DNA of 48,835 bases from Oscillospiraceae bacterium (GTDB lineage Bacteria; Bacillota_A; Clostridia; Oscillospirales; Oscillospiraceae), in assembly GCA_021771675.1 (NCBI GenBank), contig JAETOP010000014.1, forward strand, positions 1 through 48,835. Reading direction: 5' to 3'. This document shows, in pieces, positions 40,718 through 48,487 of the stretch (position 1 is its first letter; every line of letters starts with the position of its first letter). The notes below the pieces were generated by a model that ran no database searches, had not been told where the DNA came from, and saw only the letters and a list, made by a program, of their open reading frames with translations. The translations under genes and the position numbers were made by a program.

Positions 40718-42578
40718 CGGCCAGCACTCCGTTTACAAATTTGACAATGGAGGCGCAGTCCAGTCCGCATTGGGCATAAAGGCTTTTCTGATCGCCGTGG
40801 GGGACAAAATCGGCTCCCAGATCGATGGCGCTGACCCTGCAATCCGGGCAGCGCTCCCCCAGTTCCCAGGCCAGGGCCTGCTTGATGCCGGAGTTCGCTG
40901 CCGCCTCCTCGATGACCACGGCGGCTTTTCGCTCCGACATTTTTTGAAGGATTTCCTCAATTGGAAGCTCTGACAGCTCCAAAAGCCGAAGCACCGTACA
41001 CTCCGCCCCGGAATCGGAAAGCATCTGCGCCGCCTCCATCACAGGATTGATCAGAGTGCCGTAGGTGATGAGGGTCAAATCAGCGCCGCTGCGGTGGCAG
41101 GCCACCCCGGAACTGCCATCCCAGGCAGACTGCCGATATTCCCCCTCGGTTCCCCGGGGATACCGGACGGCTACGGGGCCGTTGTATTCCTCGATGGCCC
41201 AGGTGAGCATCCGCTCCTGTTCGCAGAGGCTCCCGGGGGCTAAGATGCGCATTCCGGGGACCTGGCGCAGATAACCCACGTCAAATACCCCGTGGTGGGT
41301 GGGACCGTCGTCCCCCACCAGCCCGGCCCGGTCAACGGCAAGCACCACATGCAGGCGGAGCATGGCCACATCCTGAATCAGCTGGTCGAAGGCCCGCTGC
41401 AAAAAGGTGGAATAGATGGCCACCACCGGGATCATTCCCTGCTTCGCCAGGCCGCCGGCCATGGAAACCGCATGCTCCTCCGCAATGCCCACATCAAAAA
41501 AGCGCTGAGGAAACCGCCTCATAAAGGAAAGCAGCCCTGTTCCGCCGGGCATGGCAGCGGTGATGGCACAAATTCTCGCATTCTTTTCCGCCAGTGAAAC
41601 CAGAGTTTCCCCAAAGCAGTCGGAGAAGGTGCGCACCTTCGGCCCCAGCTTTTTGCCGGTGACGGTATCAAATTTCCCAATGCCGTGGAACTTGGCGGGG
41701 TCTTCCTCCGCCGGAGCGTAGCCGCAGCCCTTTCTGGTCACCACGTGCACCAGCGTGGGCTCCTGCAAATCTCTGGCCGCCCGGAGGACGGAAATCAAAT
41801 CCCGCAGATCATGACCGTCCACAGGCCCCAGATACTTGAAGCCCATGTTCTCAAAAATGGTGGTCTGCAGGAGAAAATGCTTGATTCTGTTCTTTGCCCG
41901 GCTGGTAAACAGGTAGACCTGCTTTCCGCCGGGGATGCTGTAGAGGGTGCGGCGATACCAGCGCTTCACCCCCAGATAGTGCTCACTGGAGCGAACCCGG
42001 GACAGATGCCTGGAAATGCCGCCTACATTTTTGCCAATGGACATCTCGTTGTCATTGAGAATGATCACCATGGGCTCCTTGCTGTCGGCCGCATCGTTCA
42101 GCCCCTCAAAGGCCATGCCGCCGGTGGCGGCGCCGTCGCCGATGAGGGCAACCACCTGGTAATCCTGCCCCATCAAAGTCCTGGCTCTGGCCATGCCCAG
42201 GGCAATGGACACAGAACTGGAAGCATGACCGGCCACAAAAGAGTCGGTCACGCTCTCACTGGGCTTGGGGAAGCCGGAAAGGCCCCCGAACTGCCGCAGA
42301 GTGCCAAACCTGTCCTGCCGCCCGGTGAGCAGCTTATGCACGTAGGACTGGTGGCCCACGTCAAAAACCAGGCGGTCCCTGGCGGTATCATAGACAGTCT
42401 CCAGAGCCACCGTCAGCTCCACAACGCCCAGATTCCCTGCTAAGTGGCCGCCGGTCTGGGAGACGCCGGAAATCAGAAATTCCCGGATTTCCCCGCACAG
42501 CTGTATTTTCTCATCATCGGTGAGACGAAGAAGGTCTTCGTGACATTTGATGCCCGGTAAAATCTTCAAAGCACACAC
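40707..42578 (-). CDS. dxs: 1-deoxy-D-xylulose-5-phosphate synthase
   Basis: A 623-residue thiamine-diphosphate enzyme that makes DXP, the first step of the MEP isoprenoid pathway. ThDP-binding is shown by GDGAATGGMAFEGLNDA with ILNDNEMSIGKN near residues 146-180; the catalytic Glu is in DVGIAEEHAVSMAGGLA near 360. The start is taken as GTG 42578; TTG at 42569 is possible. It directly follows oapA, as in the OLE loci of other Firmicutes. No ispA or other MEP gene is in the window. Confidence 0.96.
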   Translation of the reverse strand: MCALKILPGIKCHEDLLRLTDDEKIQLCGEIREFLISGVSQTGGHLAGNLGVVELTVALETVYDTARDRLVFDVGHQSYVHKLLTGRQDRFGTLRQFGGLSGFPKPSESVTDSFVAGHASSSVSIALGMARARTLMGQDYQVVALIGDGAATGGMAFEGLNDAADSKEPMVIILNDNEMSIGKNVGGISRHLSRVRSSEHYLGVKRWYRRTLYSIPGGKQVYLFTSRAKNRIKHFLLQTTIFENMGFKYLGPVDGHDLRDLISVLRAARDLQEPTLVHVVTRKGCGYAPAEEDPAKFHGIGKFDTVTGKKLGPKVRTFSDCFGETLVSLAEKNARICAITAAMPGGTGLLSFMRRFPQRFFDVGIAEEHAVSMAGGLAKQGMIPVVAIYSTFLQRAFDQLIQDVAMLRLHVVLAVDRAGLVGDDGPTHHGVFDVGYLRQVPGMRILAPGSLCEQERMLTWAIEEYNGPVAVRYPRGTEGEYRQSAWDGSSGVACHRSGADLTLITYGTLINPVMEAAQMLSDSGAECTVLRLLELSELPIEEILQKMSERKAAVVIEEAAANSGIKQALAWELGERCPDCRVSAIDLGADFVPHGDQKSLYAQCGLDCASIVKFVNGVLADEK

Positions 42579-42581
42579 AAC

Positions 42582-43172
42582 CTATCTGTTTCTTTTTCTG
42601 CGGAAAAGCCCGGTCACGCCATGCCAGAGGGCAATCGCTCTGCCCGCCTGGTGCACAATTGCCGTGCAGGATTTGATGGCGTAGGTTTTTCCAATGGCCT
42701 TGCCCCCCACCGTGGTGGCGGCAACCAGGGCCGACATGAGCAGGGACACCAGATTTGGCCAGGAAAAGGTGAAATGAGCGATCACCTTCGATGCAATCAC
42801 CGCCGAAGCAGAACCGGAGATGACGCCGCAGATGTCCCCCACCACGTCATTGCAGATGGAGCCCACCCGTTCGGCGTTTCTCAGCAGTGCGATTGCCTCC
42901 TGGGCCCCCGGTACCTTTCTGGCCGCCATGGAATGGAAGGGCCTCTCGTCTGCCGACGTGACAGCCACGCCCACCACATCAAACAGGATGCCCACCAGAA
43001 CAATTACAAACAATATGAGGAAAGCCACCGCCATACCGCTCCGGGACAATAGCTCCTCGGAGAGCAGGCTGATGGCGCCGGATACAAAAAAGGTAATAAC
43101 AAAAATCGTTATTACCCATCGAACAGTTTTCTTGCTATCACGCTTGGATGCTGTGGAGTCAGACTTTCCCAC
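42582..43172 (-). CDS. oapA: OLE-associated protein A (OapA)
   Basis: A 196-residue membrane protein, by length, topology and position the OLE RNA-binding partner OapA. It has four hydrophobic helices: WVITIFVITFFVSGAISLL (about 19-37), MAVAFLILFVIVLVGILFDVVG (about 47-68), a pair around 110-130 and 135-155. The middle segment TSADERPFHSMAARKVPGAQEAI resembles the CorB/CNNM (DUF21) family, matching reports of magnesium links for the OLE complex. GTG start at 43172 with AGGAG 7 bases upstream. It lies between the OLE RNA and dxs, the known gene order. The assignment rests on context and resemblance, not on a search. Confidence 0.85.
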   Translation of the reverse strand: MGKSDSTASKRDSKKTVRWVITIFVITFFVSGAISLLSEELLSRSGMAVAFLILFVIVLVGILFDVVGVAVTSADERPFHSMAARKVPGAQEAIALLRNAERVGSICNDVVGDICGVISGSASAVIASKVIAHFTFSWPNLVSLLMSALVAATTVGGKAIGKTYAIKSCTAIVHQAGRAIALWHGVTGLFRRKRNR

Positions 43173-43189
43173 GATAATTCTCCTGTTTT

Positions 43190-43812
43190 CTGATAATAAC
43201 GGTAGCAGGCGGGATAAATCTTACGGCTTAGGTCGGGTTGGATTTCCCCGGGCGAAACCTGCCGTTGCCGCGCAGGCAGTTTCCATTTGATTCACCCGTT
43301 CAGGCGTTGCCAACCTGAATACCCGATTGCCACTTAGTCCGTACCGCAATCCCCCGCCTGCCCAATGACGACAGCCTAGGTGTTTTCCACGACAATGTGT
43401 GCCATAGTCTTAGCCTCTTTTGCAAGCATGGTTTCCAGAAGCGATTTCAGCGACTGTTCTGGCCAGCAACGTTCAGCTGCATGATCCTCTTTCCCCACAT
43501 GCTCACTCAAGGCAGGCTACGCTGCACGCAGCACACGACTCTGCGCACTGCCTTGCAGGTTCCTATCCTGGTTCGTACGCGAGCGGGCCTCAGACCGAGG
43601 AACTTACCGTCGTCGCACAAGACCAAGTCTCCACGGAAACCGGGTCGTATGTTCCATGCCATTGGAACGCGCCCGGAATCCTTAACCCCCAGCACCCACC
43701 CTAAACTGGGCGTAAAAAGCAGACACCAGGGACTTCATCGATGTGCCCTTCAAAGGATTTTTAGGCCCTTCCTGGAAGATGGCCACACTGACTAGGATAC
43801 TGCACCGTTACA
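43190..43812 (-). ncRNA. ole: OLE RNA (ornate large extremophilic RNA)
   Basis: About 620 bases with no credible ORF, GC-rich and full of complementary segments (for example GAAGGGC/GCCCTTC near 43742-43775 and GCAGGC/GCCTGC near 43505-43560). It lies directly upstream of oapA and dxs and shares the operon order known for OLE RNA in Bacillus halodurans and Clostridia: OLE, oapA, dxs, tlyA, nadK, argR, recN. The size matches the known length of about 610 nt. OLE RNA forms a membrane-bound complex with OapA and has been linked to tolerance of cold, ethanol and magnesium. End points are approximate. The call is from context, length and structure. Confidence 0.85.
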
Positions 43813-43816
43813 TTGT

Positions 43817-43845
43817 ATATTATCACATCATTCATGAATATACAA
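43817..43845 (-). promoter_or_regulatory. Candidate promoter of the OLE operon
   Basis: TTGTAT (43845-43840), a 17-base spacer and TAATAT (43822-43817) on the minus strand, in an AT-rich stretch immediately before the GC-rich OLE RNA. Only a moderate match. Confidence 0.45.
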
Positions 43846-43881
43846 GTATTTTTTCACTGCATCTACAAATACAAAAAAAAT

Positions 43882-44352
43882 TCACATCCGGTTCACGAAC
43901 CAGTCCTCCACAATATCCTGATGGGTCACAGGGATCTCGATGGCAAGCAGCTCCTCCCTGCTGAAAAAACGCAGCTCCCTGGATTCGGAGCTGATCCGCA
44001 GCGCCGGCTCCCGGTCAAGCTCCAGACCGTACACCACAATCACCATCCGCCAGACGCTTCCGTCCCGAAAGGCAGCAACCCGCCCGGGCTCCCCGTAGAC
44101 CTGGAGCTTTTTGAGCTTCTCCGGCGGAACTCGGAGCCCCAGCTCTTCATAGATTTCCCGAACCATTCCCTCCAGACTGCTCTCTGTTTTCTTCACGCCG
44201 CCGCCGATCAGCCCCCAGGTGTCCGAATCCCGCCGCCGCTCCAGCAGGAGCTTTCCCTGACAGGTGATGACGGCGTTGGCCCCCAGATGGGCGGGCATGG
44301 TGGTTTTGGGCGCTTTTTTCGGGTCTCCCCGGTAGAATGTTACAATGGACAT
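43882..44352 (-). CDS. NUDIX hydrolase
   Basis: A 156-residue NUDIX protein. The box GGGVKKTESSLEGMVREIYEELGL (given in parts: GGGVKKTE, then REIYEELGL) near residues 55-78 matches GX5EX7REUXEEXGU. Flanking strands LLLERRRDSDTWGLIGG and VWRMVIVVYGLEL are typical of nucleotide or dinucleotide-sugar pyrophosphatases. The substrate is unknown. The start at 44352 is set by AAAGGAGG 7 bases upstream. It lies directly upstream of the OLE RNA with only a T run and no strong hairpin between, so some read-through is possible. Confidence 0.9.
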   Translation of the reverse strand: MSIVTFYRGDPKKAPKTTMPAHLGANAVITCQGKLLLERRRDSDTWGLIGGGVKKTESSLEGMVREIYEELGLRVPPEKLKKLQVYGEPGRVAAFRDGSVWRMVIVVYGLELDREPALRISSESRELRFFSREELLAIEIPVTHQDIVEDWFVNRM

Positions 44353-44430
44353 GAGGATGCCTCCTTTATTTTTCTCCATTATACTTCATGAATCCCCGGG
44401 AAGCAATGATAACCCCCGGCAAAATTTCTG

Positions 44431-44459
44431 TTGATGAATGTCCAAAAACCTGATATAAT
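44431..44459 (+). promoter_or_regulatory. Promoter of the HAD hydrolase gene
   Basis: TTGATG (44431-44436), a 17-base spacer and TATAAT (44454-44459), 27 bases before the start codon. Confidence 0.75.
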
Positions 44460-44485
44460 GCAGAAAAACATCAGGAGAGAGAATC

Positions 44486-45151
44486 ATGCTGAAATATCCC
44501 TGCCTTGTGCTGGATCACGACGATACCGTGGTTCAAAGTGAAAAATGCGTCAATTTCCCCTATTTTGAATATATTCTGGATCAGTTTCGTCCGGGAACCA
44601 AAATAACCCTGGAGGAATACACCGATGGCTGCTTCCGCCTGGGCTTTGCGGACATGTGCCGGAGCTGGTACGGATTTTCCGACGAAGAGCTGGCAGAGGA
44701 ATTTGAGGGCTGGAAGGTGTACATCCGGGATCACGTCCCCGCCCCCTTCCCCGGCATCGGCCAGGTCATCCGCCGTCAGAAGGCGCTGGGGGGCAGAATC
44801 TGCGTGGTGTCCCACTCCTGTGAGGAAAACATCACCCGGGACTACCTGACCCACTTTGGAATGCTGCCCGACGAAATCTTCGGCTGGGATTTGCCGGAGG
44901 AGCTGCGAAAGCCCAGTACCTATCCCTTGGAACAGATCATGAGAAAATACGGCTACCGGCGGTCGGAGCTGCTGGTGGTGGATGATATGAAACCAGCCTG
45001 CCAGATGGCATCCTCTGCGGGGGTTCCCATTGCCTTTGCCGCATGGGGCAGGAAGGATTATCCGGAGCTGAGCCGGGAAATGACAGCCCTCTGCGATTTT
45101 ACCTTTGATTCTGCCCAGGCCCTGGAGCGTTTTCTGTTTGATGAGGTGTAA
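44486..45151 (+). CDS. HAD-family hydrolase
   Basis: A 221-residue haloacid dehalogenase-type phosphatase. Motif I is LVLDHDDTVV (the Asp nucleophile and general acid near residues 10-12), motif II ICVVSHS near 105-110, motif III lysine in ELRKPSTYPL, and motif IV ELLVVDDMKPA near 168-178. A helical cap of type C1 is inserted after motif I (about 20-85). It resembles phosphoglycolate-phosphatase-like members; the substrate is unknown. The SD AGGAGAGAG precedes the ATG. It is transcribed divergently from the NUDIX gene. Confidence 0.88.
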   Translation: MLKYPCLVLDHDDTVVQSEKCVNFPYFEYILDQFRPGTKITLEEYTDGCFRLGFADMCRSWYGFSDEELAEEFEGWKVYIRDHVPAPFPGIGQVIRRQKALGGRICVVSHSCEENITRDYLTHFGMLPDEIFGWDLPEELRKPSTYPLEQIMRKYGYRRSELLVVDDMKPACQMASSAGVPIAFAAWGRKDYPELSREMTALCDFTFDSAQALERFLFDEV

Positions 45152-45231
45152 CAGTTAGCCTGAACTCCGTGGATGATCCGTTCATGATAAAAACTTTTCC
45201 TGATTTCCCAGTTTAATCCTCTTGACAGTCA

Positions 45232-45240
45232 TGGTATAAT
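45232..45240 (+). promoter_or_regulatory. Extended -10 promoter of smpB
   Basis: TGGTATAAT, an extended -10 without a -35 at proper distance; the TTGACA at 45222-45227 is only 7 bases away and cannot pair with it. Confidence 0.6.
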
Positions 45241-45272
45241 AGCTTACAGAACCCACGCAGGAGGTGAGGCGG

Positions 45273-45734
45273 TTGGAAAAAGAAAGCGTCAAGGTGATGG
45301 CCCGAAACCGGGAGGCCTACCACGAGTACTTCGTTGAGGAGGAAATGGAAGCCGGCATTGAGCTTTGCGGCACCGAGGTCAAATCCATCCGCCAGGGCAC
45401 CCTGAATCTGAAGGACTCCTGGTGCGGCATCAAGGACGGAGAGCTGATTCTGAATCAGATGCACATTTCTCCCTATGATCACGGCAACATCTTCAACCGG
45501 GATTCCAAGCGGCCCCGGCGGCTGCTGATGCACAGGCGGGAGATCATGCGGCTTTTCGGCAAGGTCAAGCAGGACGGCTATTCCCTGATTCCCCTGTCCG
45601 TTTACTTCAAGGGCAGCCGGGTAAAGGTGAAGGTCGGCCTGTGCAAGGGCAAGAAACTCTACGATAAACGACAAGCCTCGGCAGAGCGGGACGCCAAGCG
45701 TCAGATCGACCGGGCTATGAAGGAGCGATATTAG
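45273..45734 (+). CDS. smpB: SsrA-binding protein SmpB
   Basis: A 153-residue RNA-binding protein that brings tmRNA to stalled ribosomes. It has the OB-fold core with YFVEEEMEAGIELCGTEVKSIRQG, NLKDSWCGI, ending in the basic C-terminal tail KKLYDKRQASAERDAKRQIDRAM that enters the decoding centre. The start is taken as TTG at 45273 because GGAGG lies 8 bases upstream; the GTG three codons before is too close. It heads a cluster that ends with the ssrA gene 1.2 kb downstream, so both trans-translation partners are neighbours. Confidence 0.95.
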   Translation: MEKESVKVMARNREAYHEYFVEEEMEAGIELCGTEVKSIRQGTLNLKDSWCGIKDGELILNQMHISPYDHGNIFNRDSKRPRRLLMHRREIMRLFGKVKQDGYSLIPLSVYFKGSRVKVKVGLCKGKKLYDKRQASAERDAKRQIDRAMKERY

Positions 45735-45736
45735 AA

Positions 45737-46273
45737 ATGAATCCCACATTCAAAATTACCATGGAAAACGGCGGCGTTATCGAAGGCGAGCTGTACCCCG
45801 ACAGAGCGCCCCAGAGCGTCCGGAATTTCATCGACCTGTGCAATCATAATTTCTATGACGGCCTGATCTTCCACCGGGTCATCCCCGGCTTCATGATTCA
45901 GGGCGGCTGCCCCCAGGGCACCGGCACCGGCGGCCCCGGCTACTGCATCAAGGGCGAGTTCTTCTTCAACGGCTTCAAGAACGATCTGAAGCACAAGCGG
46001 GGCATTCTCAGCATGGCAAGGTCTCAGTCCCCCAACTCCGCCGGCTCCCAGTTCTTCATCATGCACCAGGACGCCAAGCACCTGGACGGACAGTATGCTG
46101 CCTTTGGCAAGGTCACAGCAGGCATGGACGTGGTTGACGCCATTGCCGGTGTGCAGACGGACCGGAATGACCGCCCCTTGGCGGAGCAGAAAATCGCGTC
46201 CATCACCGTGGACACCCACGGCGAGGAATATCCGGAGCCCAATAAGCTCCCCGATCCCTACGGCCGCTTCTGA
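45737..46273 (+). CDS. Peptidyl-prolyl cis-trans isomerase (cyclophilin type)
   Basis: A 178-residue cytoplasmic cyclophilin without signal peptide. Catalytic features are FHRVIPGFMIQGG (Arg near 49 and Gln near 57), GILSMARSQSPNSAGSQFFI and YAAFGKVTAGMDVVD. It accelerates proline isomerisation in protein folding. It begins two bases after the smpB stop and its own stop overlaps the next start by one base (TGATG), so it is part of a tight operon with smpB and the HAM1-like gene. Confidence 0.94.
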   Translation: MNPTFKITMENGGVIEGELYPDRAPQSVRNFIDLCNHNFYDGLIFHRVIPGFMIQGGCPQGTGTGGPGYCIKGEFFFNGFKNDLKHKRGILSMARSQSPNSAGSQFFIMHQDAKHLDGQYAAFGKVTAGMDVVDAIAGVQTDRNDRPLAEQKIASITVDTHGEEYPEPNKLPDPYGRF

Positions 46274-46929
46274 TGGCCCGGCGGATTCTCATTGGAACCA
46301 CCAACCCCAGCAAGATCGTCTGGCTGAAAGATTATCTCACGGATTTGCCCGGGGCTGAGATCGTCACCCTCCATGATCTGGGGATTGAGGCTCCCGTCTG
46401 TGAGGACGGCCTCACCCCGGAGGAAAACGCCAAAATCAAAGCCCTGGCCTACCACCGGACCACAGGCCTGGCGGTGATCGGCCACGACTCGGGGCTGTAT
46501 TTCCGGGAGTTTCCCCTGGATGATCCCCGGCAGCCCGGGCTCTTCGTCCGAAGGGTGAACGGTCAGGTTCTGGACGACGAGGGGATGCTGGCCCATTATT
46601 CCAAGCTGGCCCGGGATTTTGGCCCTCTTCACGCCTGCTATTGCTCCGGCTTTGCGGCAGTGGATGAAACAGGGCGGATGGCGACCTTTTCCCAGGACCG
46701 GGTTGACAACGATGATTTTTTCAATGCGTTTGGCTTTCTCATGGTTGGCAAGCCCCACAAAATCCGCCGCCCCGGCTGGCCCCTGGACAGTCTCAGTCAA
46801 GACCCCAAAACGGGGGAATATTGGTTCAACCGGCAGCGTGACGCAAACGCCATCGATCAGTCCGACTTCGGTCGGTACTATCATCAAAATGTCAGCAGAT
46901 TCTTCACAGGTTTTTTTCAAAATAAATAG
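46273..46929 (+). CDS. Diverged HAM1/RdgB-like nucleotide pyrophosphatase
   Basis: A 218-residue protein of the ITPase (Ham1) fold. The N-terminus ILIGTTNPSKIVWLKDYL matches the substrate-binding SGNxxK-type loop, LTPEENAKIKALAYHR matches the conserved ETAxxNAxxKA segment, and VIGHDSGLYF matches the catalytic acidic motif EDSGL with the Glu replaced by His. The usual C-terminal SHR motif near the end of RdgB is not visible. RdgB removes dITP and XTP; this relative may have another substrate. It shares a one-base overlap with the cyclophilin gene and lies just before ssrA. Confidence 0.75.
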   Translation: MARRILIGTTNPSKIVWLKDYLTDLPGAEIVTLHDLGIEAPVCEDGLTPEENAKIKALAYHRTTGLAVIGHDSGLYFREFPLDDPRQPGLFVRRVNGQVLDDEGMLAHYSKLARDFGPLHACYCSGFAAVDETGRMATFSQDRVDNDDFFNAFGFLMVGKPHKIRRPGWPLDSLSQDPKTGEYWFNRQRDANAIDQSDFGRYYHQNVSRFFTGFFQNK

Positions 46930-46943
46930 TCTCTTCCCACAAT

Positions 46944-47291
46944 GGGGCCGTACTGGTTTCGACGGGGGTAGTGAGGCTGGAATAGCGGGTCGTGGCGCCT
47001 GACCACGATAAAACGGGTACCTTTTAAAATTAACTGACAACAATACTGTTGCTCTGGCTGCCTAATTAGGCGCCCATCCTCCCCGGAAGGTCCACGAGCC
47101 GGGCTAGGGTGTGATTTGAGTGGAGATCGTGCGTGTGCTAAGCTTTGCGTACACCATGAATCATGAAGCTACCAAATCCGGCAGGGTGTTTGTTCCCGTC
47201 CGGATGAGGGAATGTAAATAACAAACTGCACCCGGAGAAGTTCTTTCCAAGCTGCTTTCGGACAGGGGTTCGATTCCCCTCGGCTCCACCA
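46944..47291 (+). ncRNA. ssrA: tmRNA
   Basis: A complete transfer-messenger RNA. The 5' end GGGGCCGTACTGGTTTCGACGG pairs with the 3' end TTCGATTCCCCTCGGCTCCACCA (quoted here as GGGGCCG with CGGCTCC), and CCA is encoded. The tag reading frame ends ACT GAC AAC AAT ACT GTT GCT CTG GCT GCC TAA (47033-47065), giving TDNNTVALAA, a standard degron. The resume codon was not assigned. A terminator follows at 47298-47331. The smpB gene lies 1.2 kb upstream. The 3' end is a typical integration site for mobile elements, and prophage genes begin directly after it. Confidence 0.96.
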
Positions 47292-47297
47292 ATATAA

Positions 47298-47331
47298 AAC
47301 AGCCTAGATTGTTCGTTTCTAGGCTGTTTTT
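47298..47331 (+). terminator. Terminator of ssrA
   Basis: AACAGCCTAGA and TCTAGGCTGTT form a stem followed by TTTTT, seven bases after the tmRNA CCA end. Confidence 0.85.
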
Positions 47332-47403
47332 ATGTTAATATGCGAATCTGCGTCACTTTTTCATACATTTTATTTCCGTCATTTTTAACTAAATTAAAGT
47401 CAT

Positions 47404-47444
47404 TTTGCTAACACAAAACTCAATTTGCTAACGGATTTGCTAAC
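47404..47444. repeat. Three direct repeats TTTGCTAAC
   Basis: Copies at 47404-47412, 47424-47432 and 47436-47444, between the tmRNA terminator and the prophage terminator. They could be integrase or excisionase arm sites of the prophage, or part of its attachment region; this is inference. Confidence 0.65.
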
Positions 47445-47474
47445 AAAAATCCCCTCCCGGTCTCCCAGGAGGGG
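47445..47474 (-). terminator. Terminator of the prophage lysis module
   Basis: CCCCTCC and GGAGGGG form a stem on the minus strand after the holin stop, followed by ATTTTTG. Confidence 0.82.
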
Positions 47475-47479
47475 CAATT

Positions 47480-48097
47480 TCAGAACGGGGTAACAGACTG
47501 CTGGGCGATGATGGCTGCAAGCTGTTCGGCGGTAACGTATTCGGGATATTCCAAATCCCAATCATCGGCCATCTTTTTCAAGTTGTCCAGTCCCATGGAA
47601 ACAAGCTGCTGTTCGTCAAGGCTGATTTCAGGATATTTATCTTCCTCACGCAGCGGCGCATTGGTCTCCTCGGTCATTTTTTCCAGCCATTTGGCGGCCT
47701 TATCCCGGAGGCCTGCGGGGATGGGCAGGCCGCACAGCAGCATATTTTTCAGGATGCTTGTCGCCTCGTACAGCGTAAATAGAAATGCAAACAGCTCGGT
47801 GATGCCCAGCTTCACGATTCCGGCGGCGGACAGGGCGGCGGATACCTCGGCGTCCACCCAGCCGATCAGGTTCACGTTCAGCAGCATGTCCACCAGGGTC
47901 AGTAGCAGCACCGCAGCGGCCATCCCCACCTTGCGGATGCCCCCGTCGATGCCCACGGCGGAATTCCACTTGCGGTACTTAATCGCCCGCAGGGAGCCGA
48001 AGACCATGTCGGCGCAGATGGCGATCAGCAGCGCCCTGGCAAAGATGTTGCCATACAGGGCGGCGAAGTATGTCGTGAAAAACAGTTCCAGTTTCAT
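47480..48097 (-). CDS. Phage holin family protein
   Basis: A 205-residue membrane protein of the Holin_4/toxin-secretion holin type (PF05105). It has an N-terminal amphipathic start (MKLELFFTTYFAALYGNIFARALLIAICADMVFG, about three helices by residue 120), the family segment SAVGIDGGIRKVGMAAAVLLL and ITELFAFLFTLYEATSILKNM. The C-terminal half (about 140-205) is soluble, acidic and longer than in the usual 130-150 residue family members. Holins form the membrane lesion that lets the endolysin reach the wall. It is downstream of the endolysin, in the usual lysis cassette. Confidence 0.88.
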   Translation of the reverse strand: MKLELFFTTYFAALYGNIFARALLIAICADMVFGSLRAIKYRKWNSAVGIDGGIRKVGMAAAVLLLTLVDMLLNVNLIGWVDAEVSAALSAAGIVKLGITELFAFLFTLYEATSILKNMLLCGLPIPAGLRDKAAKWLEKMTEETNAPLREEDKYPEISLDEQQLVSMGLDNLKKMADDWDLEYPEYVTAEQLAAIIAQQSVTPF

Positions 48098-48121
48098 TTT
48101 CTTTTCCCTCCAAACCTTTTG

Positions 48122-48421
48122 TTACTCGTCGACAATCTTTCGATTGGAACTCTTGATGTAGAAATCCTCATAAAGTTCCTGCTTGTCTCCGTTGTAGGTG
48201 TACTCGACATACACACCATCACCAGAGATGGTGGTTGACAGCAGCGCCTTGTAGTTCTGGAGTGTCTTGCAGCTCCAAACCACAAACACATTGCTTAAGT
48301 CAATCTTGGGCATAGGCTTTACATGGCAGTCGGACTGCAATGTAACTTCATTCATGTTGTAACGTTCTACCAGCTTTCGCTTGCAAACGCTCAAGAAATT
48401 GTCCATACCAGTGATAATCAT
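48122..48421 (-). CDS. DUF6275-like phage protein
   Basis: A 99-residue protein with the pattern VFVVWSCKTLQNYKALLSTT and YVEYTYNGDKQELYEDFY that I associate with DUF6275 proteins, found in phages and mobile elements of Clostridia and Lactobacillales, without known function. GGAGG lies 8 bases before the ATG at 48421; a second ATG five codons later is possible. It lies between the endolysin and the holin. Confidence 0.68.
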   Translation of the reverse strand: MIITGMDNFLSVCKRKLVERYNMNEVTLQSDCHVKPMPKIDLSNVFVVWSCKTLQNYKALLSTTISGDGVYVEYTYNGDKQELYEDFYIKSSNRKIVDE

Positions 48422-48487
48422 TTTCTTTTCCTCCTTGATTACAACTTGAAAGCAACTTGCTTATAACTTGCTGGTAACTTGCAGCAG

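Noticed and set aside
43397..43795. Open frames of 62-132 codons in the OLE region
   Set aside because: No SD, no family features, and they lie in a structured RNA region conserved in position before oapA.
45222..45240. TTGACA with TATAAT before smpB as a classical promoter
   Set aside because: The spacer is only 7 bases; the extended -10 alone is the better reading.
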